From Gymnorhina tibicen (Eukaryota > Chordata > Aves > Passeriformes > Artamidae), in contig VXAZ01018004.1 in assembly GCA_013399875.1 (NCBI GenBank), positions 1,524,607 to 1,588,606 on the forward strand: a stretch of 64,000 nucleotides of DNA. Reading direction: 5' to 3'. The notes under the pieces are model-generated. The model had not been told where the DNA came from and ran no database searches. It saw nothing but the letters and a program-made list of their open reading frames with translations. Each line of letters starts with the position of its first letter. Positions within the stretch are counted from its first letter, which is position 1. The translations under genes and the position numbers were made by a program. This document shows positions 36,001 to 49,900 of the stretch, in pieces.

Positions 36001-39000
36001 TACCCAGAAGAAGTTGTCTATTTATAGACTGAAGTTACATTGTGCATATGAGAGCAAGGTAAAATTTAATAAATTAGCAAAGTAATGTAAATACGTGTAG
36101 TTAATGGTTGAGGGAGGGATTGTACAGAAGCCCTTGTCTTCATTTTTGCACACCTGTGAATAGATGAGAATATAGAGTGCCGTTGCATGTTTTGGACATT
36201 GTAAATGTCCAAACATGTAGGACATACCTCACAGACCTTCAGAAAAATATGAAACAAAAAATACAGAAAGTGTATTTTCAGCAGACTATCTGATGTGGTC
36301 AGGGCCCTGGGACATGGGGAGATGTTCACTGCAGAACACATGGACTTCAAGTATGTTTTATTTTTTAGCTGCTTAGCATCACCTCTCTCTGAGATGCCAT
36401 TTCTATGGCAGAACCAACCAGGTGAGTAATTCTTCATCCATTGCAGTGCAAACCCCCTTAAACTAATTTAAGCTAGCTTTTCACTGGAGCAAATGAGGTG
36501 TCTTTAGTTAGTCAGTCCTAACATAGCTCTACACCAACATCCAATAAAACTTTTAAACTACTGAAAGTGGCAACTTTTCAAATCAGTCCATTGAAATACT
36601 GTTCTGTTTACCCAGTCTACAAATGATCACTTCCTGCGGTCACTGCAGAAGTCTGAAACCAGCAATGTCTTAGCAACAGCCAAAAGTAGGGAATTTACCT
36701 TTTTGGCAGTTCCACCTTTATTCTAAGTAATACCTGAGATGGCATTTGGAAGCCACTTCGGCTTTTATTTAGGTGGCTTCTAAAGCCATATTATCTCATT
36801 TGGTCAGCTCTTTGATTTATTGATTTGTTTTCAGTACTGATTATGGGATGCAGTAAGCCTCGGTGTAGGCATGTGACAAAGTAGTTGCCTTACTGGGGAT
36901 ACAAGAAACAGGATTGCTTAGGAAATAAAGAAAACAAATGAAAGGACTAGCATAAAACTGCTATCTTGAGTTGCTGTCAGAAAATAAAATGCAGAACTTC
37001 ACCTACCATGAAAATTTTATAGAATGAATATTAATGTTATGAAGAGAAGTAGGGTGGATTTGCATTATGTATTTGACTTGTCCCTGGAGTGAAGAGGCTG
37101 ACACAGACTTGTAACTGCATTAACTATAGCCAAATTTTAATTGAAGATGATTGATTGTTGAGCTTTCTGTTAATTAACCTCTTATTCTGCATTTTCCTAC
37201 AGAATGCCCTTTCAAAATCAGTTTTTAAATTTAACCATCAAAAATACAGTCATGAATTTCACTTACAAAAGATGCCTTGTAATAGAAATCCTGGAAAAAG
37301 AAAAGAATGCATAACAAATAAAATACAACTGGATTTGAGCTCACAAAGGCTTTCATGAAAAGCAAAATTTATTTAAATCTAAGCTGGTTACTCACCATTT
37401 CAAGAAGCCCAGTCCTCAGAAGCTCATAGAAACCTGGTCCTTGTAATACAGATGTAAGCTCTCACAGATCCATTTTAATAACAGAAAGACAATAAATTAA
37501 TTTTTAAAAGACTTTGCCTGAAAACCTCTCCCCCACCTAAATGCAACCATGTTTCCTTTGAGCTTTTATTGCTCCACTTTGTCTTGGTTTTAAAATTAAA
37601 TGTATATTCAATCACAAAATAAAATTTCATCATCGGTTCTGTATGATTTGCTAACAGGGTTGTCCATTATGTATGTTCCTCATCCTGCCATAACACAAAG
37701 GTCAGATTTGCGATATGAATGATTAAAATAGTTTACTCAGGATAAGAAAGGACACTTGTTTCCTAATGGAAAACATCTCCTTTCTAAATCACATAATTTT
37801 TTTAGTCATGTGTATGATGAAGAAACCCTCTACATGCAGTGACATAGAGAAAGGTAGGGATTCTTCTCTAGTCAATACAGTGAAAACAAAAACAGCTGCT
37901 CTACATCTAATCAGGAGTCACGCCATCACTCTCCAGCTGCCCCACAAATAGCATCTTTGAAGCATCTTGTCAGTGACAATCTAATGCAAATTTCAGCACC
38001 TTTACTTCACAGTGCAAAATAGATCATGATTCACAGGAAACTAGAAGGAAAACAAGGCTGTTAAAATTATTTACCTGTTTTGGGATGGCACACTGTTCCA
38101 TTCAGATTGAGATTTAGGGCGGGATTAATCTAAACACTGATCTCAACACAGTCATCTCAATTCTGGAGGACTAAGCTAAATTGTTTCTCTGTACTCCATC
38201 AGTGTGTGTCCAGGAAAAGACATAGACACCAGACAGTGATCACCTCATTTTAACCCAGGTGTCAGAGGTAGTGTGATGAATTGTTTCCTAAGGTACCTTT
38301 CTCTTTTCACTGACTACAGGGGAAGCACAGAATAGACATCTTATTTTATAAACTAAAATCAGGTGAGATTAAACTCAACAAACTTTGTGGGAGGTACAGA
38401 GAGCAGGATCAGGAAAAGATGAACAGAGAATAATGAATGGATAGTTGTTCAGTATTTCTTTTTAGACTCTTATCTCAATGTGTGCCCTATCCATTATTTA
38501 CAGCTCTCCATCCAAATGCAGCACTGAATAGAGAATCACTCATTTTCTCATGGGCTTTTCCATAGTGCTGTCATTGTAGTGCTCTAGTTCTCCACAAATA
38601 TTAATGAATTTATCTTCCTGACACCCTGGTGGTGTTGCTATCTTTCTCTTGCAAGTTGTGAGTGAAGACACTGAAAAAAAGCAAAGAAGGTCCTCCAAGA
38701 CTGTTTCCCCCATGTAACACGTCTTTCAGCTGAATTTTTCATAGAACTTGGCGACTTCAGGGTTTCATAAAGTCAATGTACAGTTCCTTTCACTTCTACT
38801 GCAATTATTTGCCCTTAGCATTCAGCTGAGTTGTCTCCAGGTTTTAACATGGATATGCAGAGAAAAATGAAGGGAAAGCAGGGACCCAAATTTTAAGTTC
38901 TCTGCCATATTCATGACACACTTTCCAAGATTTGCAACCAGATTTGGACCTTTTTCCCTGTTCAGCTGTTCGCTGTTCAGCTTTGACTCATTCCCTGTCT

Positions 39001-39050
39001 GACTGTGCTTCCTGTATTTCCCCTCCTGGCTGGGAGATCTGTAGTTTTTT

Positions 39051-39119
39051 GGGCTGTGAACAGTTGGACTCAGTGATCTTAGAAGTCTTTTCCAACCTTT
39101 ATGATTCTATAATTCTATG
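39051..39119 (+). mobile_element. CR1 LINE 3' tail fragment
   Basis: Short CR1 3' end: ttggactcagtgatcttaga, then ttttccaaccttt, ending in the octamer tail atgattctataattctatg. Heavily 5' truncated. Confidence 0.8.
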
Positions 39120-39120
39120 C

Positions 39121-39730
39121 TTCGTATATCCTCAGACATAAAGTCACAATCCAAGCCACATCCCAGGCCCCTTGCAGATGTGAACAGGCCCTGTTGGACT
39201 GTGCCTAGGCAGAACAGAGCGGGTGTGCTGGGCTGGGGACAGAAGGGGCCACCAACAAGTTAAATAAAGGTGCTCATAAACTGAACCCCTGACCATCGAC
39301 ATTGCTGGCTCTTCTTTCTCTGAAAGGAATTCCCAGGTGAACAGGGGTAATTATCTCTTGGATGTCCAGGCCGTGGCAGAGATCGCGGGACAATGTGCAC
39401 CATGGCACGGACACCAATCCTGCTGGAGGAGCTGGGCCTGGGCAGTGTGGGAATAAGCGTTTCAGTGCCGCTTGGTTTCAGCAGCAGGAGCTGATCCTTG
39501 ATCCTCTTACTTAGCACAAACACTCCTCCAGCACTGTGCAGTGAGGGCGTCCTGGACGTAACACAGAATGACCTGCAGAAGGGTGTGACTGCCCTCTTTC
39601 CACAGCCGTGCTCCATGGTGTCAGCTTTGGAATACGTGCATTGAAGAGTACAATAACATTTTATGGAAACACTGGTGGTAGTGTTGTAGCTGAGATGGGC
39701 TAGAGACACAAGAGCAGCAGAGTTTGCAGG
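39121..39730. other. GC-richer block of unknown origin
   Basis: About 600 bp of raised GC directly after a CR1 tail. It contains a 149-codon minus-strand open frame (39260-39709) with no recognised similarity and a plus-strand AATAAA near 39257. Its right edge (starting tgttgtagctgagatggg near 39683) looks like a possible LTR end in reverse, but I found no matching second end or target duplication. Probably an old transposon fragment. Confidence 0.3.
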
Positions 39731-42700
39731 AAGAAATTCAATTTTTTATTAATTATTGAATAATGAAAAATAAATTTTTAATCACCTGGCTCTAAATCAT
39801 GCTTGTGTTTCAAAACCAGGGTGGGGTTCTTTTGGTGTTTAACAGCCCCAACCCCTGAAAAATAACAAAAGAAAGCCTTTTTTGTTTATGAAAGGATTGC
39901 TGCCAGAAAAATGTTTTTGCCAGTGCTGTGATCTGTCCAGGCTGTGTGGCAGGGGTACGCAAACTGGATATGCTAACTGAATAAACTTTATTATTTCAGT
40001 GAATTTCAATTACTCTATCCAAACAAAACAGACTGTTCCTCTTAGGAGTAAATAAAAAATGTTACAGGAAAAACTTAGAATGAAAGTCATCAGTATCATG
40101 GTCTGATTTTAATTTAATCAAAGTTAAACCATGGTACAAATGGTAAATTAAGATAAGAACAAACAATGTTTATAAAATCAGCATAAGTCTTGGCCTGTAA
40201 CTTGATATAAAAATAAAAAGTGAATAGGATATTCAGTATTGCCAAGCTAGTAGATTTCCAAAGTTGAATATGGCATTAATCAGAGTCCAATAATCTTAAT
40301 TTTCCATCTGACCAAATATAAAGAAATTTTACTTTTTTAGCCTCATTGATCATTTTTACCATTTACATTTCTTAGTTTGCACAAAACACTCATGTGCTGA
40401 TGCATTCCTGCATTTAATGGGAATATTTTCTGTAAGAAACTGTGCAAAAAATAGATTTGACATTGCACTGTTTCTGTCTTTACAAGTCCTTCTTTATCTT
40501 CGCATCCATTAGCTGGATGTTTGCAATATGGATTTATTTCAGTCTGCTTCTTACACCATCAAGGTCTTTAAATCAAGTTCTGCCCCTGTACATGAAAAGA
40601 CTTCTTAATTTGCAGTTTCACATTATACAGAGATTAACAGTAGAAGGTTATTAACAGTGCAAGGTTATTAAGAGCATGTATAATATTATTTGAACGATAG
40701 CAGAATCCTGTGGAATCCCATTTCAGTATAACTTTATTAGCGACAGAAGTATTCTGTGCTTTTTCCTAGAAGGACCAATAATAAATTACTGCAAATCAGT
40801 ATGCATTTTAATCTCCTGTTCAGCTAGCAGTTGACAATTTTGTGGTCTATTAGAGGCCATAGTTGCTCAGAGTAAGTGTTGAGAAATGAATGTACTTTAC
40901 CATTGGTAAAGCTAATAATAGCATTGCTATTATTTCAAATAATTTTCTTTCTGGTTTACTTAAAATCATTGCAGATACATTTGGAAATTTTTGCGTTTAA
41001 GCTTAGCATTCAGTATGCTAATTTCCTAAACTTTGATGAGAGCCAGATCCCATAACGTCTCACTTGAGCGTAATCCAGGAAGGAGAACGGGGGAAGCACA
41101 GAAGTTATATCAGCTAATTTGGTTTATGAGGTGCTAGAGGTGATCATTTCTGGCTCTAAATGGGGCTTACAATTAGGCACTCTGAGATTTGTTACTAAGC
41201 CTCAGCAGAATGTCTTTGCCCCTCAAGCTCAGCTGACATCAGGTGTGGCTGAGGAGCGTGCTCCCCCCGCCTTGCCACAGGCACCCACATGGACAGCAAT
41301 CCGCCCAGAGCTGTGCCTAGGAAACCCTCTCAAGATTGCTCACAACACCCTCACTGATGGTTCCACCATAAAGGTCTAAGCTCTTAATCAGCACCTGTGC
41401 TGAAAACACAGTAGACTGAGAGAGGTCCACTAATGCATCAAGAGCATACACCTACACATACCAAACAAAACTCTTCTTGCCCAAGACAAGATAATATTTT
41501 CCCTGTAAAGTTTCAAAATCTCACAGTTGTTCTCAATTCTTGTTCCTGTGAGACCTTCTCATAAATTTCTTGCAAAATCAACCTAGGTGCACAAAGGTGC
41601 ACTTGAAAAACACTTGTTCTAGTTTTACACTAGAAGTGATGCCTTAGGTCCATTTAGGCATCAGAAGAATAAAAGAATAATTTGCAGTTGAAGGATAGAC
41701 GTATTGTAATTTTGTGACCAAAATATCCTTAACCCTAGGAGCCTTGTTTTACCAGCACTTGGTTTATTTAAATTCCCTGCTGTTGCACAGCATCTGCAGC
41801 ATATCCTGTGGGATGCTCATATAGATGAGCCCCTGGCTGCTATCAGTGCTTTTAAATCTTCATATTGTCCAGCCCTACTCAGACAAGGGCTGTAGTGCAG
41901 TTCCAGACTTAATTTTCTCTGGTGACAAAACCAGTTTAATAAATTTCAGTCCTTTCTCACCCCAGTTATTCGTTCCCTCCTTGTACCACAATTTATCACC
42001 TCCTTAGCTGGGCCCATGTTGCAGGACAATGTGTGTTCAGTGCCATGCTCTAAATTAGATTAGTGAAATAATCTGTGTTGAAAAGACCCTTTTTTTTTCT
42101 TTCTGGAGCATTTTTCTTAGCTCAGAACATTTTGTTGATCCTATTGAGTAAAATCTTATCAATGACTCCACTGGCAGAGTGAGGAGATAAATATCAGTAA
42201 GGGAATGGAAGCAAGCAGCTTGAGAGGAAAATGTTGTCAGAAGGAAAATTGTTCGCAGACCTCCATCCTTAGAGACTGAAGAACCAGGAGCACCTGTTTT
42301 CTATGATATGGAAACCCTGCAGTGCAAAAAAGCCTTGAAAACAAATTTAGTCATAACTATGAAATCCACAGGTATCAAGAGCTCTTAAAGTCTAACCAGT
42401 ACTTTGCAATATTTATTCAGAACAAAAATTTGTTATTTGTTTCCTAATTTTATTGTCTATTCATCTCTCTGTCTGGGTCCTGAATTTGCAGATCTGTAAG
42501 AGCTGACTTTGCACTTCCCATTTGAAAAGCTATTTTTTCTGATTCAGAAGAAGGTTCTGCACCCCCATCACTCAGAACGTTTTTGTTGCATGGCTTCTTT
42601 TTAGCTAAGAGTGTGAGGTAAACTGACACGGAACAGACAAAGTCTCGAACACGTAACCTGTGACATTTGTGAAACACACAGAACTTCTGTGCACAGTGCA

Positions 42701-45423
42701 AAGCAACAGCCAAAAAGTCCATGGCTGAGATCCCAACAAGTAATGAATACCCTGGAGACACCTCTCTCACCTTTAGGCTGAGGTAATAGGTATGTAGGAC
42801 ATCCCTACCCTGGCTCAGTGGGGCCCGTGGCCAGGCAGGGCAGGGCTGTGGGGAGCTGGGCTGTGACATCACCAGGGCAGGAGCTGACAGTCCCATGGGG
42901 GCTGGGGGCTGACGTGGGGTCCTGGGCCCTGGACAGGGCCGGGGGAGCCCTGGGTACAGGCAGGGAAGGGAGCTTCTCCATGCCCTTGGGGCCACGAGAG
43001 GCCGAGAGTCAGGTCAAGGAGTGATGGGGTGAGGGAAGATAATGTCACACAATAAATCTGCCAGAATGCATCTCGCATAGTTTAGGTGAGAAACTGCAAT
43101 GAGAAATTGTAGCAGATTTAACAGTTTGCTGAATGCAATTTGTTATGATATTGATATAGAAATAAAATATACTCTATGCCTTCAAGACACTGAAAAGCAA
43201 TCATAAAATTACTGCAACCAATAAAATAAATTTTTAAGGCCTTGTCTTGCCTCCTGTGAGAGGAGGGGAGTCTGCTCTATTGTTATAAAAACCACAGAAA
43301 AGATTTTCAACAAAAGTTATTGCAAATATATTTTGATTCAAGCCTGACTGATCCTGCCTCCTTCCTCCTCCCACCGCATTCCTGATTTAAAAAAACAGGG
43401 TTTGATATGTGGGTCTCTCATTGCTTGCCTTTCCCTTTTACCTCATGGGTTTCTGTGGGATGTTAGTCTCCAAGGGGAAGATAAACATTTTGCCCCCTTC
43501 CACCTAATTCTATGAATAGGTAAAGCTGTTTAAAAAAAAAATTAAAGTAAGTAGAGAGCCAATCAGTTGTCTGGGGCTTTTTCCTACCTTGAAGAAATAG
43601 TTTAGCGTTCTAGCTGGAAGGTTTTCTGAAGGACAGAAAGTGCTCTGCAGCTTTCATAACAGGGGAATGGGCAGTGCATTTCAGAAGGGCAGCACCCAGG
43701 GGTTTGGGCAGGCGTGGACACCCCAATCCCCCAGTGCCCCTTCCCCACCTGTCCCACCCACTGTGTGGCAAAGGAGACCGAGGAACCAGAGACTTTTACT
43801 TGCAATGTTACATCAGCTTGTCCCTAGCAAATGTGTCCACCTACAAACCTCCGAATGGGAGGACTTTGTCCGGAGAAGCACTGGGATGTGGGAAGGACCT
43901 GTCATACCTGTTACGCAGCTGCTGGCTTTATTGTGAATTTCCTTCTGAATTTCCCTCATTTCAGTTCTTTCAGCAAAGAAAACCTAGTCTAGCTTTTCTC
44001 CATTGTAAACCCTACTGTGCATTGTTTGGAAATGGTTATGAGAAGGAGCACTTGTTCTAAGCTATAGAGTTTAACATTTTATTTTGAATTTGAGTGAGAA
44101 TGGGTCCTTTGCAATTCTCTTACTGCTGCTTTTGGACAGTTTATATTTTATATGAGGCTGGATCACATCAAATAGCTGCAACATACTTTTTCCCCAGTGA
44201 TAGTTTCTAATTACTGCTTAACTATAAAACTGAATGAGGAATTAAACGAGCAGTAGAACGACAGAGTTCAACAACAACATTCAAAATGAAAAATAAACTC
44301 ACCCGGGAGTGGGGGGGAGGAAAACAACAACATGTGCAACCCATTTTATAATTCAGGACAGTCTTGAACATTTCAGCTATTGCTTCAGCTTGGCAGAACA
44401 AAAGGCAGAAAAAAGCAGATTACCAGAACACCCCAGCTTTAGGGTTTGTATGAAGACAAGGTGATTTATTTTGTTGACTTTCTCTATGGAGATTTATGTT
44501 CTGATTTGTTGATTTATAATTATGATAATGGTTCCATAGGTCTAATGCAAAAAGTCTTTCATTTCCAGGTATCACTTTCAAGCTGTCATTTCACAATATG
44601 CAGTCCCTAACCACTCATTCCTGCCTCCCCATGTTGTACCACCTCCACAGTTGTGTCAACACAACCGTTTGTGGAACTGCAATCTAAACTGGATCACTGA
44701 ACTGATTTGGATTACAAATAACATTTGCTTTGGAGGGGACAGGGCGTGGGAATGAGCAACTGGGGGCAGAAAAGGGCCGGCTGAGATGGAGAGGAGGAAA
44801 AAGAATGGGAACTCATTAAACTAGTCTTACCACTGAAGCTGAATTATTGTGAAACGTGAATTCGTACTCGCCCTTTAGCTAGCATAGCCATGCTTTTCAC
44901 CTAGTATTAATCAAATTAGACATACTGAATTCTTGTTCCCATTACATTTATTACAAACAAGAGAATAAATTCCATGAAGAGTTTATGAACCATCAGTCAA
45001 GACTACATTAATCCCATGTACTATTCCTACTCTACCAAATAAGTCAGTAGCAAACATGGCTACTGCAGATGTCTAACCCAAACCTCAGGGAGTTAAGTGA
45101 AGGTACACCTGGCTAAATAAGCAAGAGCCAGGGAGTGAGTTCTAGCCCTGATCTTAATCATTGCCACAGTGATTTGGTAGTTCCCTCCCCAGCTCTGCAT
45201 TGGCTTGTCACATCTTGCTTGTTAAGGCAGTTCTTATATAAGAAGAACTAACCTGAAGCAATGTGGCTGCAGGTCAGAGGAAACACATGGACTTCAGGCC
45301 AGTTACTCATTCCTGTCCCACTTTGGCTGTGCAATATCAAGAGACGTGACTCTTATGCTTTCAGAAGGCTCCAGGTCAGAATCCAGAAGCTGGATTGCCA
45401 AAACAAGTTATTAATATTTGAAT
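39731..45423. other. Intergenic DNA, mostly AT-rich
   Basis: No recognised gene. A GC-rich patch at about 42800-43030 carries a 181-codon minus-strand open frame (42450-42995) that is half low-complexity Pro/Ala and half unrecognised. A small tandem repeat of about 17 bp lies near 40632-40668. Confidence 0.55.
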
Positions 45424-45738
45424 GAATACTGAAAGCTGGAGAGGGGCTTTTTACAAGGGCATGTAGAGATAAGACAAGGGACAGTGGCTTTAAACTGAAG
45501 GAGAGTAGAATTAGATTTGATATTAAGAACAACTTCTCTGCTGCAAGTGTGGTGAGGCACTGGAACAGGTAGTCCAGAGAAGACGCAGACCCCCATCCCT
45601 GGAAGTGTTCAAGGCCCGGTTGGATGGTGCGCTGAGCAGCCTGGTCTAGTGTGTGACATCCCTGCCCACGGTAGGGTTGCTGGAACTACATGATCTGTTA
45701 AGTCCCTTCCAACACAAACCATTCCATGATTCCATGAA
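45424..45738 (+). mobile_element. CR1 LINE 3' fragment, plus orientation
   Basis: Shows the typical CR1 3' block: gaggcactggaacaggtagt, ccctggaagtgttcaaggcc, ggttggatggtgc, then cccttccaacacaaaccatt and the octamer tail attccatgattccatga. It is the 3' terminal 0.3 kb only, without reverse transcriptase. Confidence 0.92.
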
Positions 45739-46507
45739 TTTCACACAGAGAAGTGTAAGCAACACAAACACTTGCAGCCCTGTATATTTTGCTTAAAACA
45801 GATCTGGAACTAAAGGAATTCAGGGACTGAATTAGAAGCTGATTCCATGAAAGGATGATTCCTTCTTGTAAAAATTACCCAGTGATTACCCAGTGTGATT
45901 ATCCAGTGATCTGGAATAGTAATTTAATGACATCAGTATGTTAAGTAAACGATTTCACAACCAAACAGTTGAATGACCTACATGCAATTCCTTATTTATA
46001 GCACAAGTATCAACAGTATATAAAATTGTAATTAAACATACTAGATTGTTTCTCATAGGTTGCTCAAAGAGCTGCTAAAATAATTGCTAATATGTCATCA
46101 CCTTGAATAATGACTTTGTCATATCTTAAAATATTATTCCAAAAGTATTATTCCATGGATTTATGTCAGCTTTCTCTTAAAGAACAATCTTATCCCAGCT
46201 GCCCTATCAATCCACATAAATAAAAACCTAAGAAATTTGCTAACTGATAACAGTGATACAGTGTAATAATTTGACTTTTGTTATCGAAACACCTTTGGGA
46301 TTATGGGTAGAAGTAAGGTGTCTCTCTTTAATAGAAGAAGGTAAGATCTTATGTCCTCTTGAGAAGAAAATCAGCACCAGCAAATTAGCATTTCCTAATT
46401 TCCAAGTAATTATTATTTGACTAGCTGTTGACCCACAAGTAGTTGTGGTTTGCAGCCTGGCGTGTTCTGTAGTAGGATAGAACTAAGTACAGTCTAAGTT
46501 AAAATAT
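45739..46507. other. AT-rich intergenic DNA
   Basis: Nothing identified except a short imperfect tandem of ttacccagtga near 45875-45912. Confidence 0.6.
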
Positions 46508-46943
46508 CAGAGTTGTGGTGTACCCCTATTCCATGTCCCTGCCTGCCCTTTCCATGTGGTTTCCCCTTCCCCCATCTCTAGTCCAAACCACTCCCTCAGG
46601 TTCCCCTGTTATCCTAACACTGCCCTTGTACCGCCCCTATGCCCTGCCATGTACTCTCTCTGCCGCCTCTGCCCAGGATAAGGGACTTGGGATCCCAGGA
46701 TTCTCGCTCTCTGCCTTGGGGTTCAGCCAGCCACCAGCTTCTCTCTCTCTGGGCTCTAGCCATGTGCCAGCCCCCTGCCCGTGGGGGCTGACGTGTGCTG
46801 GTCCCAGGCTTTGGGGAGTTAGCATGGAATAAAGACCTGCTGCAGTCTCCATGCAAGAGCCTTCTCGCCTCCTTTACCGCCACCGCGTTGTTGCTGCTGC
46901 GTGCCTTACCATCGCAGAGAAACGCGCAGCAGCAGCACAGAGT
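46508..46943 (+). mobile_element. Solo LTR, ERVK-like, with 6-bp target duplications
   Basis: The LTR proper is 46514-46937 (424 bp), starting TGTGGTGTACCCC and ending GCAGCA, with TG...CA termini. It is bounded by identical CAGAGT hexamers (46508-46513 and 46938-46943). A polyadenylation signal AATAAA lies at 46828-46833, placing U3 to its left and R-U5 to its right. Six-base duplications and this short GC-rich form fit class II (ERVK/alpharetrovirus-like) avian elements. No viral genes adjoin it. Perfect duplications suggest a fairly recent insertion. Confidence 0.8.
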
Positions 46944-49900
46944 CATGTTGAATGGAGAAAAAGATGTCAAGATTTATGATTTCTCTGAATGCCTGCCTGT
47001 GAACAGTGCTGATAGTGGATAATGTTTATGGGCAGAGACATGCAGATGCTCTTACTTAATCCTGCTTAAACAAAGGTTATTTTTTGACAAGCTTGTGACT
47101 GTCACTGCTATAGACCAATTAGTGTCCCATGTATTATCTTTTGACAAAATTGCTATGTATTTCCTCATGTATTTGGGCTCCCACTGGAAGCATTTGACAG
47201 TGAATGACCCTCCAAAAACATTTAATCAAGCTTGACTTTACCAGGAGAACTATAGACGTTACAGGTTTCCTTCTAGCACAGGATGCCATGGTATAACCAA
47301 TTTTTTCCTGCTGTATTGAGGTGGAGAAATGTGACTGTCCAACTCCTGCTCCTGGTCATGAACGTCTTTATCCTGTTAATAAAACCATCACTTTTCTCAT
47401 TCCCATTTCACCCACAGCTGACAGACAGATAAATAACCAAACCAGAATTTACAATACAAAAAATTCACGCTGCAATTTTTTTTGCACAGAAGTAATTGCC
47501 AGATTCTGATCAGATACAGCCTGTATCCCTTTGGAGGAATGACTCTACACCCTCAGTCTCAAAGAACAGTTACAGAGGGAACAACAGTATTTTCCTTCCT
47601 GCAAATGCCTCCACATTTTTATTAGATCTGAACAATGCAGTCATAATGGAAAAGAAGATCCAGTGAACAACAGCTCTGTAAGTGTGCTGTATGAGGAGAC
47701 ATCTATGAGGAGTTCAAAGACTGTGATTTAACTGACTCTCAGAAGTGGAATAAACAGAGCAGGATGATTTTCTAAATTCTGAACAGGAAGACCTGCAGTG
47801 TCTAGAGTGACAGGCGATTTCTGGGCCATGGTTTCACACTACAAAGACTTTATCTGAAAGGTTTTTACTTTCATGTTCAACCTCACAGTGTGGCACCACA
47901 AACAATTTTTCAGCAGTGCTGAGGGTCTGTTTTCAGCCTCATGCCACAGTGCAGGGCAGCAAGAGAAAAAAGGGAAAAGAGTGTCTGAATACAGTTTTTA
48001 CACTGAGCACTTTATGCCGTGAAAACACATCTCAGATACTTTTTCACATATTCACATTAGGGAAATCAAAAGAATGAAAAACACAAGTTCTTCTTAGAAA
48101 TTCATACCTTTTAATAACAGTTCAGAATAAACTGTCAAAGACTAATGCACCAAAATTCGCTAGTCACAAGAAAAATTCCTAAAGGTAAAGTATGCTACCC
48201 AAGAAGTATAAAGATTATTCTTTATGGATTTTGTTCTGTCTTAAGCAAGAAATTGTGTTCTAATTGCCTTTTCTGAGGTACAGGTATCAGTTTCTTCTTG
48301 AAGGCATTAAAAACTCTGTAGAAAAGTGGGGGGTTCCATAAATAAAACAAATTAAAACCTACACTACATTCCTGGCAAGTCCGACCAGATAGTTTTTGAA
48401 GTTGTAACTGAAGTCACTGCAGACAACAGCTGAAGTACTGCAAAATAAATTAATTGTTGAAACAGATGACAGAAATTATATTCCCTCATACACAGAAAAA
48501 CAAAGTGAGAATTACTTGTTACCTAGAAGCAAAGTGAGAACTATTTGTTACCTAGAAGCTGTGGATTTAAGCCAGTTTTCCAGCAACTTCATAACTAATA
48601 AGATCTATACAAAGCATGGGATATCCTGTGTTTCTAAATTTATAACTAGAAAAAAATCGGCAATACTTCCCAAGTATATATATTTTACTTCAAAATTTAG
48701 CTGCAAGGTAATACTACTGGTTTAGATTCAGTTTAAAAGTTACTCTCAAGAACTCCAGCATACTGAATGGGGAGCACCATAAACCCCATTCAAGTATCAG
48801 TGAAAAGCTCAACACAGTTTCATTAGTCATTAAGAACAGTGCTCTCAGTTTCCCTAGTGTGAGTCATGAAGCCAACTAGGCAATTATGTAAGGCAGCTTT
48901 TGTTAAGGATAGAATGAAATAAAATGGATCATTTTAGTTACAAAAATCTCAGACCACTATGAAATGCCATGTTGTTTGCTCCCATCAGCTTCAGTAAGTA
49001 TTAAGTGTTGGCTGTATCTCAAAAATTAGGGCTTGTTTTGCTAAACATTATGTTGATAATTTTTATAGCCAGATTACTGTGTATCACTAAAATTTATTAA
49101 AAGTAATTTGAAAGATACTAATAAGAATCCAGGAGAACAAAGAGAACAAGATGCTCAAGGACAAGTTCCCTGTGTAGTGTAAACCAGAAGGGTTTCTAGA
49201 TTTTAAAGACTACATATTAATCCATGTCTGCTAAAGACTTAATTCTTTAAGTACACAGATGCAGAAAACACTTCAGTGAGTTTAATTTTCTACTGAGGGT
49301 CTGCACACAGATTCCTGCTTATCTTACCCATTCCCACTTACAACAATCTGCGTATTCAGAACCTACCCAATGTGATCGAGAGTAAGGAAAACAAAGTCAT
49401 AAGTTGTCAAGAATCAGAGACATGGAACTCTGGGAAAGGAATTTTTCTTCCCATGTTTTGTTGCACTTGAGGTCTTACCTATTGAGAGTATTTTTCCAGT
49501 CTTCAAGCAGGAGCTTGGCAGTTTTCTTTCAGAAAAGCAGTAGTTTGGCCATGGTCCCCTGGCAGCAGGAACATGGTTTCTGCAGAGCACAGAGAGGGGC
49601 TCAGAGGCCAAACCACTGTACTTGCTTCCCCATCACAATGAATCGCCATCTGAAAGGTGCCAGATTGACAAAACTAGATATCCAGGTAAACAGTGGGCTA
49701 ATGGAAAAGCAACTGGTTTTTCACTGCTTTTTCAAATATATCTGGAAGGAGATGGTGCCCATGTACATCACCAAAGGCTGGTTCCTCGCCAGTAAATTCT
49801 GTAGAAGTATGGCAACTGGCAGAAACAAGACAAGTTTTGTGTCTGAAGAAGTGTGATGCAGAGTAATGACTAGGATAGGCTAAATTGTTAAGAAATTAAT

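Larger units (their letters stand above)
19450..39030. other. Long gene-poor AT-rich region
   Basis: About 19.6 kb with no convincing coding exon and no recognised transposon. It contains inverted repeats (23653, 25338, 30002), a GT-rich run (21849-21872), and a segment bounded by good splice signals (24236-24621), listed separately. Conserved non-coding enhancers are possible but cannot be seen without alignment. Confidence 0.6.

Noticed and set aside
49404..49856. 150-codon plus-strand open frame
   Set aside because: No similarity or domain recognised, AT-balanced intergenic context, and a length that arises by chance in 64 kb.
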